Shown here: one piece after another, positions 56,141-64,000 of the stretch | Position numbering within the stretch: position 1 is the first letter of the stretch | How the letters are laid out: each line of letters starts with the position of its first letter | Source: Neoarius graeffei | Lineage: Eukaryota; Chordata; Actinopteri; Siluriformes; Ariidae | Length of the DNA: 64,000 bases | Direction: 5' to 3' | Assembly (NCBI RefSeq): GCF_027579695.1 | Contig: NC_083577.1 | Coordinates: 43,750,198 to 43,814,197, forward strand | Translations under genes and position numbers: made by a program | Notes under the pieces: generated by a model | The model's database searches: none | What the model was told of the DNA's origin: nothing | The model's input: only the letters and a program-made list of their open reading frames with translations

Positions 56141-56769
56141 TGTCATGGTCCTACCTATGGGTTTCCTCTCTTCAGGTAACATCTCCACTCCTCTCCACTC
56201 AGCATTACCGGCCACGCCCGCATACACTTCCTCTTATTAACTCTCAGTGGCTGTCATTGGCTGTTGCTTATCACCTGCTCCTCCCCTGTGTGTATTTAAG
56301 CTGCTGTCCTCCCAAGCTTCAGTGTCAGATCGTCTTCTAGGTGTCAACTCTGTCAACTCTTCAGTCCTGGTAACCTGACCCTGCATTTCTGTCCCTTATC
56401 TTGCTACCTGATCTGTGACTCTGTGTTCCAGCCTGTTCCCTACTCCTGCCTGTTGTGCTGTCCTGTCTGTCTGCTGAGGGACTTCTCACTGGGAGACTGC
56501 CTGAACACCTAGTGCCATCAGCTTACAGCCTCCCTACTCTGACAACACCTGATCCTGTCTGATCTTTGAAGCTAAGCAGGGTCGAGCCTGGCCAGTGCTT
56601 GGATGGGAGACTGCAGACATCACCACCATACTCCCACCAGCCATTCCTGCCTTTCAGTCCTCCTGCCACTGAACTTCACACATGCACATCCTCCCAACTC
56701 CCTTTCCCCTGTTATCAATAAAACAACATTTAACTTGTGCTCTTGGGTCCTCGTCTGTTTGTCCTGACA
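56141..56769 (+). mobile_element. Solo LTR containing 5S rRNA-derived sequence
   Basis: It starts TGTCATGGTCC and ends CCTGACA, with the 5-bp TSD cttag at 56136-56140 and 56770-56774. A TATA-like tatttaag lies near 56294 and AATAAA near 56717, in the order expected for U3-R-U5 on the plus strand. The end types match a Ty3/gypsy LTR family of fish (memory). It interrupts the LINE reverse transcriptase, so it is younger than the LINE copy. Confidence 0.85.
56480..56614 (+). other. 5S rRNA-derived segment, head-to-tail partial copies, in LTR
   Basis: 56521-56614 aligns by eye with the first ~94 bases of vertebrate 5S rRNA. The internal promoter part is best kept: gaagctaagcagggtcgagc (A box) and cttggatgggagactgc (C box). 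The 45 bases before it (56480-56524) resemble the 3' end of 5S, starting with gggagactgcctg and running into gcttac. So the 3' end of one copy is joined to the 5' part of another, with tgggagactgc at both 56490 and 56604. It is not a functional 5S gene: it is broken up and no T-run terminator follows inside the LTR. Confidence 0.8.
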
Positions 56770-57546
56770 CTTAGTGACCATCAATATGGATTTAGAGCAC
56801 ATAGATCAACATCACTGGCTTTAATAGAATTGGTTGAAGAAATCACCAATTCCATAGAGCAGAAAAAACATGCAGTTGGAATATTCATTGATTTAAAGAA
56901 AGCATTTGATACAATAAATCATGGCATTAATAAAAAAACTGGAACGATATGGCATCAGGGGTATAGTTTTAAACTGGGTTAAAAGCTATTTAAGTAACAG
57001 GAGACAGTTTGTGAAGCTGGGAGATTGCTCTTCCTCATGTTTGGACATAACTTGTGGTGTTCCCCAGGGGTCAGTGTTAGGACCAAAGTTTTTTATACTA
57101 TATATCAACAACATATGTAGTGTATCTAAAGTAATGAAGCTTGTCTTGTTTGCGGACGATACAAATGTCCTCTTTTCTGGTGATAATTTAATGGAACTTT
57201 TGCAGGAGATTACAACAGAAATAAGTGAATTAATAACAGTTCAACAGTAACAAATTATCATTAAACTTGAATAAATCCAAAGTAATATTATTTGGTAACA
57301 ACAAAACAAACACACAAATATTCAAATAGATGGGGTTATTATAGAAAGAGTTAAGGAAATCAAATTTCTTGGAACAACTATTGATGAAAAACTCAGCTGG
57401 AAACCACATATAAAAAAAAACGTACAATCCAAAGTATCAATAAGTATTGCAATATTAAACAAAGTTAAACAGTTTCTAGATCACAATTCACTCCGGATTC
57501 TTTACTGTTCCCTGGTTTCACCTTATTTAAGTTACTGTGCAGAGGT

Positions 57547-58387
57547 ATGGGCAATAATTACAAAAATACAATACATTCATTATTCATTCTCCAAAAAAGA
57601 GCAATAAGGATTATACACAAGGCTGGTTATCGGGATCATACAAATAGATTATTCTTACAGTCAGAAATACTGAAATTTGCAGATCTGGTGGACTATCAAA
57701 CAGCACAAATATTATTCAAAGCAAACAATAATCAACTACCACATAATATTCAAAAACTGTTCACTGAAAGAGATGGGAGTTATAATTTAAGGGGCTTATT
57801 TAAATTTAAAAATTATAGGGTGCGCACAACCAAGAAAAGTTTTTGTATTTCTGTTTGTGGAGTAAAGCGGTGGAACAGTTTAAATGAGGACCTCAAGGGA
57901 TGTCCAGACATGAAACGGTTTAAAAAGATGTACAAGAATTTGATTTTCACAAGGTATAAGGATGAAGGGGATTAATCATAACTGGCTGTTTATTGTGTAA
58001 ATTTTCTTTTTTTCTTTTTTGAGTCTTTGTCTATTTGTTTTGTTTTTATTTTGTTCCCCATTGTGAGCGTGGTATTTGTAGTAAACTTGTGTGTAGACAT
58101 ATGGATATACATATATAATTAATTAATTATATGATATAGTCATAGAGAATTGATATCTGAATATTTGAAGTAATGAGTAATATACAGTGTATGTATGTAT
58201 GTGTGTGTGTATAATAAGGAAGCTCGATAATCAGTTTATATTGACTAAAGTAGAGGGGTGGGATTAAATAAGTTTTTACTTCAGCCCACTCCTTTTCGGA
58301 CACGTAAACTCAAAACTGCTTAGTGCGTCCTTGTTTGTATTTTTGTCTTTTCTTTTGTTTTGATTTTGATATTTTATTATTACCTAG
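57547..58387 (+). pseudogene. LINE ORF2 C-terminus and 3' UTR
   Basis: The frame from 57547 to 57975 encodes LQKRAIRIIHKAGYRDHTNR, VRTTKKSFCISVCGVKRWNS and FKKMYKNLIFTRYKDEGD, the C-terminal region of ORF2, ending at TAA 57973-57975. About 400 bases of T-rich 3' UTR follow. Confidence 0.78.
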
Positions 58388-59034
58388 TGTGATATCCCGA
58401 GAGGCTGCGTCGTCGAGGGGCGCTATGTCACACGCAGATGGCTCCAACTTCTGGCAGCTACAACTCCATCTGGTGGTGGAGTTGGGAACTTCACCCTCAG
58501 CACCCAACATGGCAACACACCTGTGGCCAATGAGGGCCTAATGAGTAAGAGGGCTTTGTGAGAGCTCAAAACTCCCAGGGTGAATGAAGAGGAGAGAGAT
58601 TCATGGACTCCCGTTGCTGAGTGGAACCTGCTGGGCAGAGTATCTGTTGAAAAGCTCATCTGGAATTCTTACCTGAAGGATTTTGCACTGAAGGACTTAC
58701 CTGTGTTATGAATGCCTGCTACTGGGCTGCCACCGGGCTAAAGACTACAGGGATGGTTGACTGGACTCAAAGTAAGGCAGAAGATTTTGTTTGTTCTGAG
58801 AACGGGATATTGGACTGAAGGAAACCTGCCTATAATTTTGTTGTTCTAAAGCCAGAGACATTGCTTGAGTTTGACTTTTGGGAATCCATCTTCATTTGAA
58901 CATTGGACTTTGCGTTACCTTTTCTGTTTAATTTCCTGGCATAACATTAAAAATCTTGATTTATTTTAACCTTTGTGTCCTTGCACTGATTGAAGGGTCC
59001 CGCCGAGAGCCAGCCAGCCTCTCATGATATCACA
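58388..59034. mobile_element. LTR-like or terminal-inverted block
   Basis: It starts tgtgatatcccgagaggctg and ends cagcctctcatgatatcaca; 18 of 20 bases are inverted matches. TG...CA ends, 647 bp length and a late cattaaaaatcttga stretch suggest a solo LTR. However, inverted ends of 20 bases are long for an LTR, and the flanks (cctag and tatta) do not match as a TSD. Confidence 0.55.
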
Positions 59035-59237
59035 TATTATTTAAGGTTTATTTTCTAATTTAGTGGCTTTTTATGTGTTCTTGTTGCAAATGCTGTTTTG
59101 CTTTTCTTGTTATCTGCTTATTTATTCATTGTTAGTTTATTTCAAACATGTAAACAATCATCAGCCACCTACAATGCAGTCCTTGGCAGACTTCCCAGAC
59201 AACTGAATGCACACCAAAACCCAGCTGTTTTCAGTGA

Positions 59238-59950
59238 GTGTGTTTACATGCACATAGAGAAAATCGAATTTCTACCGTAGCTCGACTGAAATCGAAGTTC
59301 TAAATGCCATGGATACATCTTAGCTCGGCTGAAATCGAAACGAACTGGATTTCTCGTAATCGAGCTACGCGACCTAGATTATGCGATTGTAGCCGAGCTA
59401 CTTGGTGCATGTAACCCTATTGAGCTACGTAGTCAAGCTACTTACTTCCCTTCCAGAAGTGACGAGACCACAAGCGGGAAACACAACAGCCTCGGTCGGC
59501 ATGACAACAGTAGTAGTAGCAAGCAGCAGAAGAGATCAGGAGGAACAAGGAGACAAAAAACAAAAACAATTGAACTTTTTGTGTGTTTATTAAGACATAA
59601 GTTAAATTGTAAGCAAAAAATGGACTTTAGAAAAATATACAATTGTGCAAAATACTGTAAGTTGTCTTACAAAACAGTGGTCTGTGCAGGACAGTTTGTA
59701 GCCAACAGGTGGCAATGACATGTGGTGTGAATGTAAAGTGGAAATCACTCCTCTTCTTCATGACGACAACCGGAAGTGTACCAACACGATGGGGCATGTA
59801 GCGCCACCTGTGGCTCGGGTGCACAATGTACCTCACACAATAGCTCGATTTCCTTGTGTGCATGTAGGATTGGATTTCTCTGGCACCCCTGCTGGGACCC
59901 TTAGCTCGATTACTGACAGTAGCTCGATTTGGATGTGCATGTAAACGCAC
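59238..59950. mobile_element. PIF/Harbinger-type MITE with agctcgatt repeats
   Basis: The ends are gtgtgtttacatgcacat and, inverted, gtgcgtttacatgcacat. A 3-bp TSD TGA lies at 59235-59237 and 59951-59953. Both subterminal zones contain many copies of agctcgatt or gagctac words in both orientations. No coding region. Confidence 0.78.
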
Positions 59951-60127
59951 TGAGTGACTCAAGGAGGACAGAGAGAACCAGGAATCCATTGATCACCCTA
60001 ACGACTCTCGAGGCCGTTCACACCCAGCCCCCAGTGACCCACACCAACAGAAGGACTCAACGACACCTTAGGATTGCTTTTCATCCATGAGAGGATAAAT
60101 ACCTGATACCTGTCTGATACCTCCCTA
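59951..60127 (+). mobile_element. Retroelement piece split by an ISL2EU-like element, left part
   Basis: The sequence ggccgttcacacccagcccc to ggataaatacctgatacctc resembles a tail that I have seen near Penelope-like or related fish retroelements. The part after the insertion (61170-61260: ctgaagaagccttttggatg, gaaatgtcttcaag) looks like its continuation. The family is uncertain. Confidence 0.35.
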
Positions 60128-60278
60128 TACATAGTTTTCACTGACTTCACGGCATTCCGGGGAAAGCCCTCCAGCTGCCATCTCGTGGGTCAAACAAAAC
60201 GGACCATCGCCATTACCGGCTACGTTATCTCAGACGAATTTATGAAGTTATATAGTCAGTTTTCTAAAATAAAGATCA

Positions 60279-60464
60279 ATGTCGGCAAAATCAAGCAAAC
60301 AGAAGTATATAGATACATTAGACGACATCTCACGACAACGGTATGCAGCCAAACTGGCCTTGATTGGGGGAATTGACCCCTACGAAGTGGACAAAGATGC
60401 ATTTTCAAGTGACTATGCAGGGCTGCCAAAGCCTGAAACTGCCAAAGCCTGTTCCAAAGCCTGA
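60279..60464 (+). pseudogene. Second-ORF first exon of ISL2EU-like copy d
   Basis: ATG 60279 opens MSAKSSKQKYIDTLDDISRQ, then YAAKLALIGGIDPYEVDKDA, ending at a stop after 61 codons. This resembles the N-terminus of a family of fish proteins with SWIM and YqaJ-nuclease regions, which I recall as the second protein of ISL2EU elements. The rest is missing. The call depends on a short match. Confidence 0.5.
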
Positions 60465-60802
60465 AATTGACTTCATCAAACTTTAAAGGCTGTCTGATAT
60501 ATACAACTTTATATATTCTAGCATTAAATAGACAGTTGAATGTTATGCAACCGTAATAAATTGATTAAACACAAATCAAATCATACAGAATAGACTAAAA
60601 TGTTTTTCAAAAATGACCCTTGCGTGAGTGAAGTGATAAGTGTCAAATAGAAACATGACAAACGAGTGATATTAAGTGTACATTACAATGTAAATGTACA
60701 CTCAGCGGTTCCAGTTAGGCATTCTCCAGAGATTGTTTACACAATGTTTTGGTTTCCAAAAACAAACTTGAACACAATTGATTGTTTATTTAAACAACTT
60801 AC

Positions 60803-61016
60803 CACTTATAAAATGATTGGAGCAGACTTTGCTGTGTTTGGAAGGCTGATAATCCTTGCGGTTGATTCTCGCAAGCCATAGATTTCTCCTTTGTATGCTG
60901 AGTTTCTTTGTTTGCTCACCTTCGTGCTCCCGTACAGTGGGAATTCCATAAAAGCTCCGCTTGACGTCATCATCTGACCTATTACGACAGCCGTGAATAC
61001 AACAGGTGTACACCAT
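60803..61016 (-). pseudogene. THAP-domain first exon of ISL2EU-like copy d
   Basis: ATG at 61016 (minus strand) opens MVYTCCIHGCRNRS. The zinc ligands are CCIHGC at the start and VCSNHF near residue 66, with SFYGIP and RNLWLARINRKD between: a complete C2CH THAP signature, a DNA-binding fold. The exon ends in phase 1 at a GTAAGT donor (60802), where related proteins continue HFISGKP. The exon is undamaged, but no downstream exon is found in the short element. Confidence 0.75.
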
Positions 61017-61260
61017 TGCTAGCTTTAAACAGCCTGCTTGGGTTCTTTTGAAGACTTTGTACTTGCACGCTACAATGTGTGCTCAGTGGCCCGTACGGTA
61101 AGCTTGACCCACAAGATGGCCGCCACTAGGGAATCCCCGACTCTGTGACGTCATGTGCAAACTATGTATTAGTCCGACAGAACTGAAGAAGCCTTTTGGA
61201 TGAGAAGTGAAATGTCTTCAAGAATCTTCAAGCAAGTCCAGTTGCTCTCTTTTACCACCC

Positions 61261-61917
61261 ACAGAGAGACAGCTGAGTTTCAGTCAGCTGGTGACAGAGG
61301 GTGCTGTAGTCCAGTGTGTCCATGTTTGTAGTTTGTTCTTTCTCAGTGGGTTTACTGACATTAGTGTATTACTTTGGGTGCAATACAGGTCAAAGATTAT
61401 TTACAAATCATTGTTTTTGGTTTTAATGTCAACATCCTGTCCCAACTTGTTCTAATTTGGGGTTGTAAATCACAGTCATGAAATTGCAAGCTGTGCAAGT
61501 AAGCTACTATTGTGAGTTACTGAATTTACAAGATAATGTTTTTTTTAAGGTGTTGCACTCTCTTGTAAAGACAACATGCCCACAGTTTGATAGAGAAGCT
61601 GCCTGATCACTCATCAACTGTGCTTATCGCTCACATTAAGTAAGTGTTGAACATGCTGTACTCACCTTCCTAAACATGCTGAGAATAAGCAGTAAAAATC
61701 CTGATAGTACTAACAGAATAAATATCAGCAGCAATCTGGATATGTGTCCATCTATGACTGGGTGTCATACAGTGGCTGTTAACCATCAGCAAATTTCACT
61801 CAGGACAGCTTGAACAAACTGACAGAGAGAAAATGACAAACACCGTACTTATTCTATTTCAAACTGTTTTCATCATTAGTACCTAAATATTTTACTCATC
61901 ATTCTTCTTATTTTTCA
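61261..61917. other. Unassigned DNA with a MITE tail
   Basis: At about 61384-61460, gtcccaacttgttctaattt followed by ggggttgta resembles one end of a common fish Tc1/mariner-type MITE. The rest shows no gene. Confidence 0.4.
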
Positions 61918-62150
61918 CTGGCAGCACAGTAGTGCAGTGGTTAGCACTATCACTTCACTGCAAGAAGGTTCTGGGTTTGAACCCAGTGGCTGATGGGGGC
62001 ATTTTTGTGTGGAGTTCACGTTCTCCCCATGTCTACTCCAGATTCTCCCACAGTCCAAAGACATGCAGTTATGTTAAGTGGCTAAATTGCCCAAAGGTGT
62101 GAATGGTTGTTTGTCTGGGAAGCTGCGACAGGCCTAGCAAGCTGATAGTA
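61918..62150 (+). mobile_element. Old HE1-type SINE, 3' truncated
   Basis: ggcagcacagtagtgcagtg, the B box gggtttgaacccagtgg and cagtccaaagacatgcag are recognisable. It is much more diverged than the other four copies and lacks the usual tail. Confidence 0.75.
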
Positions 62151-62189
62151 AGCGAAGTATGCTCTCAATAGATGCAGACAGCCTTGTAA

Positions 62190-62600
62190 GAGGCTGGCAA
62201 CTGACAGGCCAATAGAGGCTTTGCATCGTCATGTGACCCCCATAGCAATGGTAACTACATCGCCATGACAGGGGGCACGCTTGCAATGCTTCATTCAGAC
62301 AAATTAGTTGTTATTGATCCGTATGGGAAAGTTTTGCTGCATTTTTGGATGTACAAATCATTTTGAACGAAACAAAAACAGATTTTAATTTACCAAAAGC
62401 AATTCATCATCAGGGGGAAAAACTATAGCGATTTTCTAAATGTAGAAGGGAAAAAGGCTAGCAAACATGAGGCAGGACTCATGTTGAATGGAGAGGTCAA
62501 AAAATCTATGGTATGCTCACTTCATTTGCATGAAAGTATGAATAAAAAAAAAAGATTTCAGAACTGCAGCAAGGTGCGCATTCTTATACAGTGAAGTGAA
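62190..62600 (+). pseudogene. Degraded THAP-domain remnant
   Basis: ATG 62324 opens MGKFCCIFGCTNHFERNKNR, a THAP start, then a stop. Later VCSLHLHES (about 62517) fits the C-x2-H part. Several stops and shifts break it. Just upstream, catcgtcatgtgacccccat may be element sequence. The transposon borders were not found. Confidence 0.55.
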
Positions 62601-62952
62601 CCTGAGCAACACAACAGCTTAGCATAGCCTGACCTTTGCCGAGACATAAGTGCATTTATATTCAGGAATCCTTTGAAACGTGTTGTGTGCACGCTTGGGA
62701 ACCAGTCGTATGGGAAATACCTGATGTTGATTCAAGCGCAATCAGCATGTGTATCGAAGGCAACAGAAGCTTTTCAAAGTGTTATCACTGTCATGTTTAT
62801 TTTCTAACCATGTTTATGACTCTGCTTTCAGGTGTGTTTTGTTTTGGTAAATATCATGCCTGCTTATAAACACTCTTCCTGCACGTAGATTTGTCTACCG
62901 CCGCATACCTGACAGAATACTTGCAAAGTCTCTGTGAAAACAGCATGCATAG
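62601..62952. other. Unassigned sequence
   Basis: No coding or repeat feature that I recognise before the Tc1 fragment. Confidence 0.4.
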
Positions 62953-63243
62953 ACTGGTGCTTGAAAGTTTGTGAACCCTTTAGAATTTTCTATATTTCTG
63001 CATAAGTATGACCTAAAACATCATCAGATTTTCATGCAAGTCCTAAAAGTAGATAACAAAAACCCAGTTAAACAAATGAGACAAAAATATTATACTTGGT
63101 CATTTATTTATTGAGAATTATCCAATATTACATATCTGCAAGTGGCAAAAATATGTGAACCTTTGCTTTCAGTATCTGGTGTGACCCCCTTGTGCAGCAA
63201 TAACTGCAACTAAATGTTTCCGGTAGCTGTTGACCAGTCCTGC
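62953..63243 (+). mobile_element. Tc1-like transposon end, interrupted by Ty3/gypsy element C
   Basis: It matches the left 300 bases of the Tc1 copy at 24481 (ggtgcttgaaagtttgtgaa; ccttgtgcagcaataactgc) and breaks at cagtcctgc where an LTR begins. The other half lies beyond the window. Confidence 0.9.
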
Positions 63244-64000
63244 TGTTACGTTTGAAAACGTGTAGTGAATAAAATGAAGCACACGGAACACAGCGGGTGA
63301 AGTTTAACTCCTCGTGTTTACTTACTAGAACCCCGAACCCTGGGCAAGACCCAAGCAACGGAACACAACATACTCAGACATAACACAATGCTTTAAGCAT
63401 AATTGAACTGGCCTGAACTGGACATAACATTTCCCCCCCTCCTACTGAATTTCAAGCATGAAATGTAGATTCAAAGTTCAAAGTCCTCCAAGTATGCAGG
63501 ACGGGCTCGAGTGCGGACGGGCCGCGGGGAGACACGAAACTGTGAGTGGGTGGTCTCAGATGGGCTAGTACTAGTACCCATTGTCGGTGGCAGGTTGATA
63601 GGTGTATCTGTGATTTCCTCAGGGGCTATCTGAGGTGCCTGCTCAGGGGCTGAAGTATAGTGGCTAGCTGGGGGAATAACATGTGGTGTCACAGGTGGTG
63701 TGAGCTTTGGAGGTGCCACTCTGCGGAGACGACTTGCATGCCAACGGCTGCCATCACTGAGCAGGAAAGTGGCTGGGCCTAGCTGGCGAGTAACTTGGAG
63801 AGGGGCTGACCAATATGAGGCCAGTTTGTTGCCCCTGTGGGGCCTGCAGCCCCTAACCCACTCCATGGGCTTGATGTCAGGGGCCTTGGCACGTGCTGAG
63901 TGGTCAAATGCCTGCTTCATGCGGCTCTGCTGGCGAGTGACAGAGGCCTTGACCCTGGATGGCGGCCTCCGGGGCGATTCAGGGCTCAGTCTGTCCAGGG
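63244..64000 (-). mobile_element. Ty3/gypsy element C, 3' part at window edge
   Basis: On the minus strand the 3' LTR runs from 63429 to 63244, with plus-strand ends tgttacgtttg and ggacataaca, only 186 bp. The polypurine tract aggaggggggaa (minus strand) lies at 63431-63442. The integrase end lies beyond it. It is inserted in a Tc1 element. Confidence 0.85.
63471..64000 (-). CDS. pol: Integrase C-terminus of element C, partial
   Basis: The frame runs from beyond the window edge to a stop at 63471. It encodes RMKQAFDHSARAKAPDIKPM, then the SH3-like C-terminal domain (RGNKLASYWSAPLQVTRQLG, TFLLSDGSRWHASRLRRV) and a Pro/Thr-rich tail ending RARPAYLEDFEL. This is the usual end of gypsy integrases without chromodomain. 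No break is visible in the part present. Confidence 0.82.
   Translation of the reverse strand, partial: LDRLSPESPRRPPSRVKASVTRQQSRMKQAFDHSARAKAPDIKPMEWVRGCRPHRGNKLASYWSAPLQVTRQLGPATFLLSDGSRWHASRLRRVAPPKLTPPVTPHVIPPASHYTSAPEQAPQIAPEEITDTPINLPPTMGTSTSPSETTHSQFRVSPRPVRTRARPAYLEDFEL

Larger units (their letters stand above)
55532..57546 (+). pseudogene. LINE ORF2, reverse transcriptase part, broken
   Basis: After the stop the linker continues from 55532 to about 55860. A frameshift in the A-run at 55858-55864 moves to the next frame, which gives FPSRMKTAKVIPLYKSG and FTNYRPVSLLSQFSKILEKL. A solo LTR interrupts at 56141-56769. RT resumes with HQYGFRAHRSTSLALIE and GIFIDLKKAFDTINH, another frameshift near 56922, then LERYGIRGIVLNWVKSYLS, CGVPQGSVLGPKFFILYIN and the active site LFADDTN (about 57148). 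Further shifts follow. Confidence 0.87.
53296..58387 (+). mobile_element. LINE with ORF1 and ORF2, interrupted by a solo LTR
   Basis: ORF1 (53548), an endonuclease and a reverse transcriptase are on the plus strand and are followed by a 3' region with ggattaaataagtttttact and ccactccttttcggacacg near 58262-58305. The layout is that of a jockey/CR1/L2/I-type non-LTR element; I do not name a clade. ORF2 has stops and frameshifts and a 629-bp solo LTR in the RT. The region 53296-53547 has no coding and may be its 5' UTR. Confidence 0.85.
60128..61169. mobile_element. ISL2EU-like transposon, copy d, with two opposed exons
   Basis: The left end (atacatagttttcac...cttcacggcattccgggga) and the inverted right end (atacatagtttgcac...cgtcacagagtcgggga) match imperfectly over about 70 bases, including gccatcttgtgggtcaa further in. 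A plus-strand exon at 60279 and a minus-strand THAP exon at 60803-61016 point towards each other. A short TA-containing TSD is likely. The middle is deleted. Confidence 0.65.

Noticed and set aside
56521..56614. Functional 5S rRNA gene
   Set aside because: It is incomplete, its 3' end is missing or placed upstream, it differs at many positions, and no T-run terminator follows nearby.

Overview
This window looks like vertebrate, almost certainly teleost, nuclear DNA. It holds tRNA-derived SINEs of the HE1/V-SINE type, an L2-like LINE tail, Tc1-like, hAT, Harbinger, Kolobok-like and ISL2EU-like DNA transposons, three Ty3/gypsy elements and one endogenous retrovirus. There are spliceosomal introns and no bacterial features. 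The repeat mix suggests an otophysan fish, possibly a catfish; that is an inference from remembered repeat families, not a measurement. I find no recognisable single-copy host gene. Nearly everything is mobile DNA, nested up to four or five levels deep, and many nesting events can be read from target-site duplications (TSDs).

Region 1 (1-12.6 kb): a Ty3/gypsy element (23-10711; LTRs of 1746 and 1610 bp; 4-bp TSD ctct) sits in an L2-like LINE tail. It has a tRNA-Ser-type primer site, an intact gag, a textbook -1 frameshift site (GGGAAAC plus a 9-bp hairpin) and a pol broken by four stops and a frameshift. Its integrase is split by a hAT element (8-bp TSD), which itself carries a second hAT (8-bp TSD). 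Region 2 (12.6-18.5 kb): a truncated Kolobok-like element with THAP remains, then an LTR element with an elongator tRNA-Met primer site, an intact 447-aa gag and an integrase tail, with the rest of pol deleted. Region 3 (18.5-23.4 kb): a deleted hAT, a perfect 20-bp palindrome and two SINEs in opposite orientation.

Region 4 (23.4-38.2 kb): a minus-strand endogenous retrovirus with gag, pro, pol and env between long LTRs. Gag and pol are broken, but the 512-codon env is open and its leader carries tandem repeats. A Tc1 element interrupts the left LTR and is itself interrupted by an ISL2EU-like element; a second ISL2EU-like copy interrupts the right LTR. Region 5 (38.2-49.9 kb): a solo LTR of the tRNA-Met family is split by a 9.6-kb hAT-bounded insertion (8-bp TSD cacacaca). 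Inside lies another transposon with a six-exon minus-strand gene for a coiled-coil protein with a DUF4806-like C-terminus. All its splice sites are canonical and the phases agree over 340 codons. The same block holds another ISL2EU-like element with a GC-rich palindromic array, two MITEs and a SINE.

Region 6 (49.9-64 kb): a second Kolobok-like piece; a truncated Ty3/gypsy element with gag and protease in one frame; a long LINE with ORF1 and ORF2; and, inside the LINE reverse transcriptase, a 629-bp solo LTR (5-bp TSD cttag) that contains 5S rRNA-derived sequence. After these come an LTR-like block, a Harbinger-type MITE, an ISL2EU-like element with THAP and second-ORF exons on opposite strands, a further THAP remnant, and a Tc1 fragment interrupted by a third Ty3/gypsy element that runs off the end of the window.
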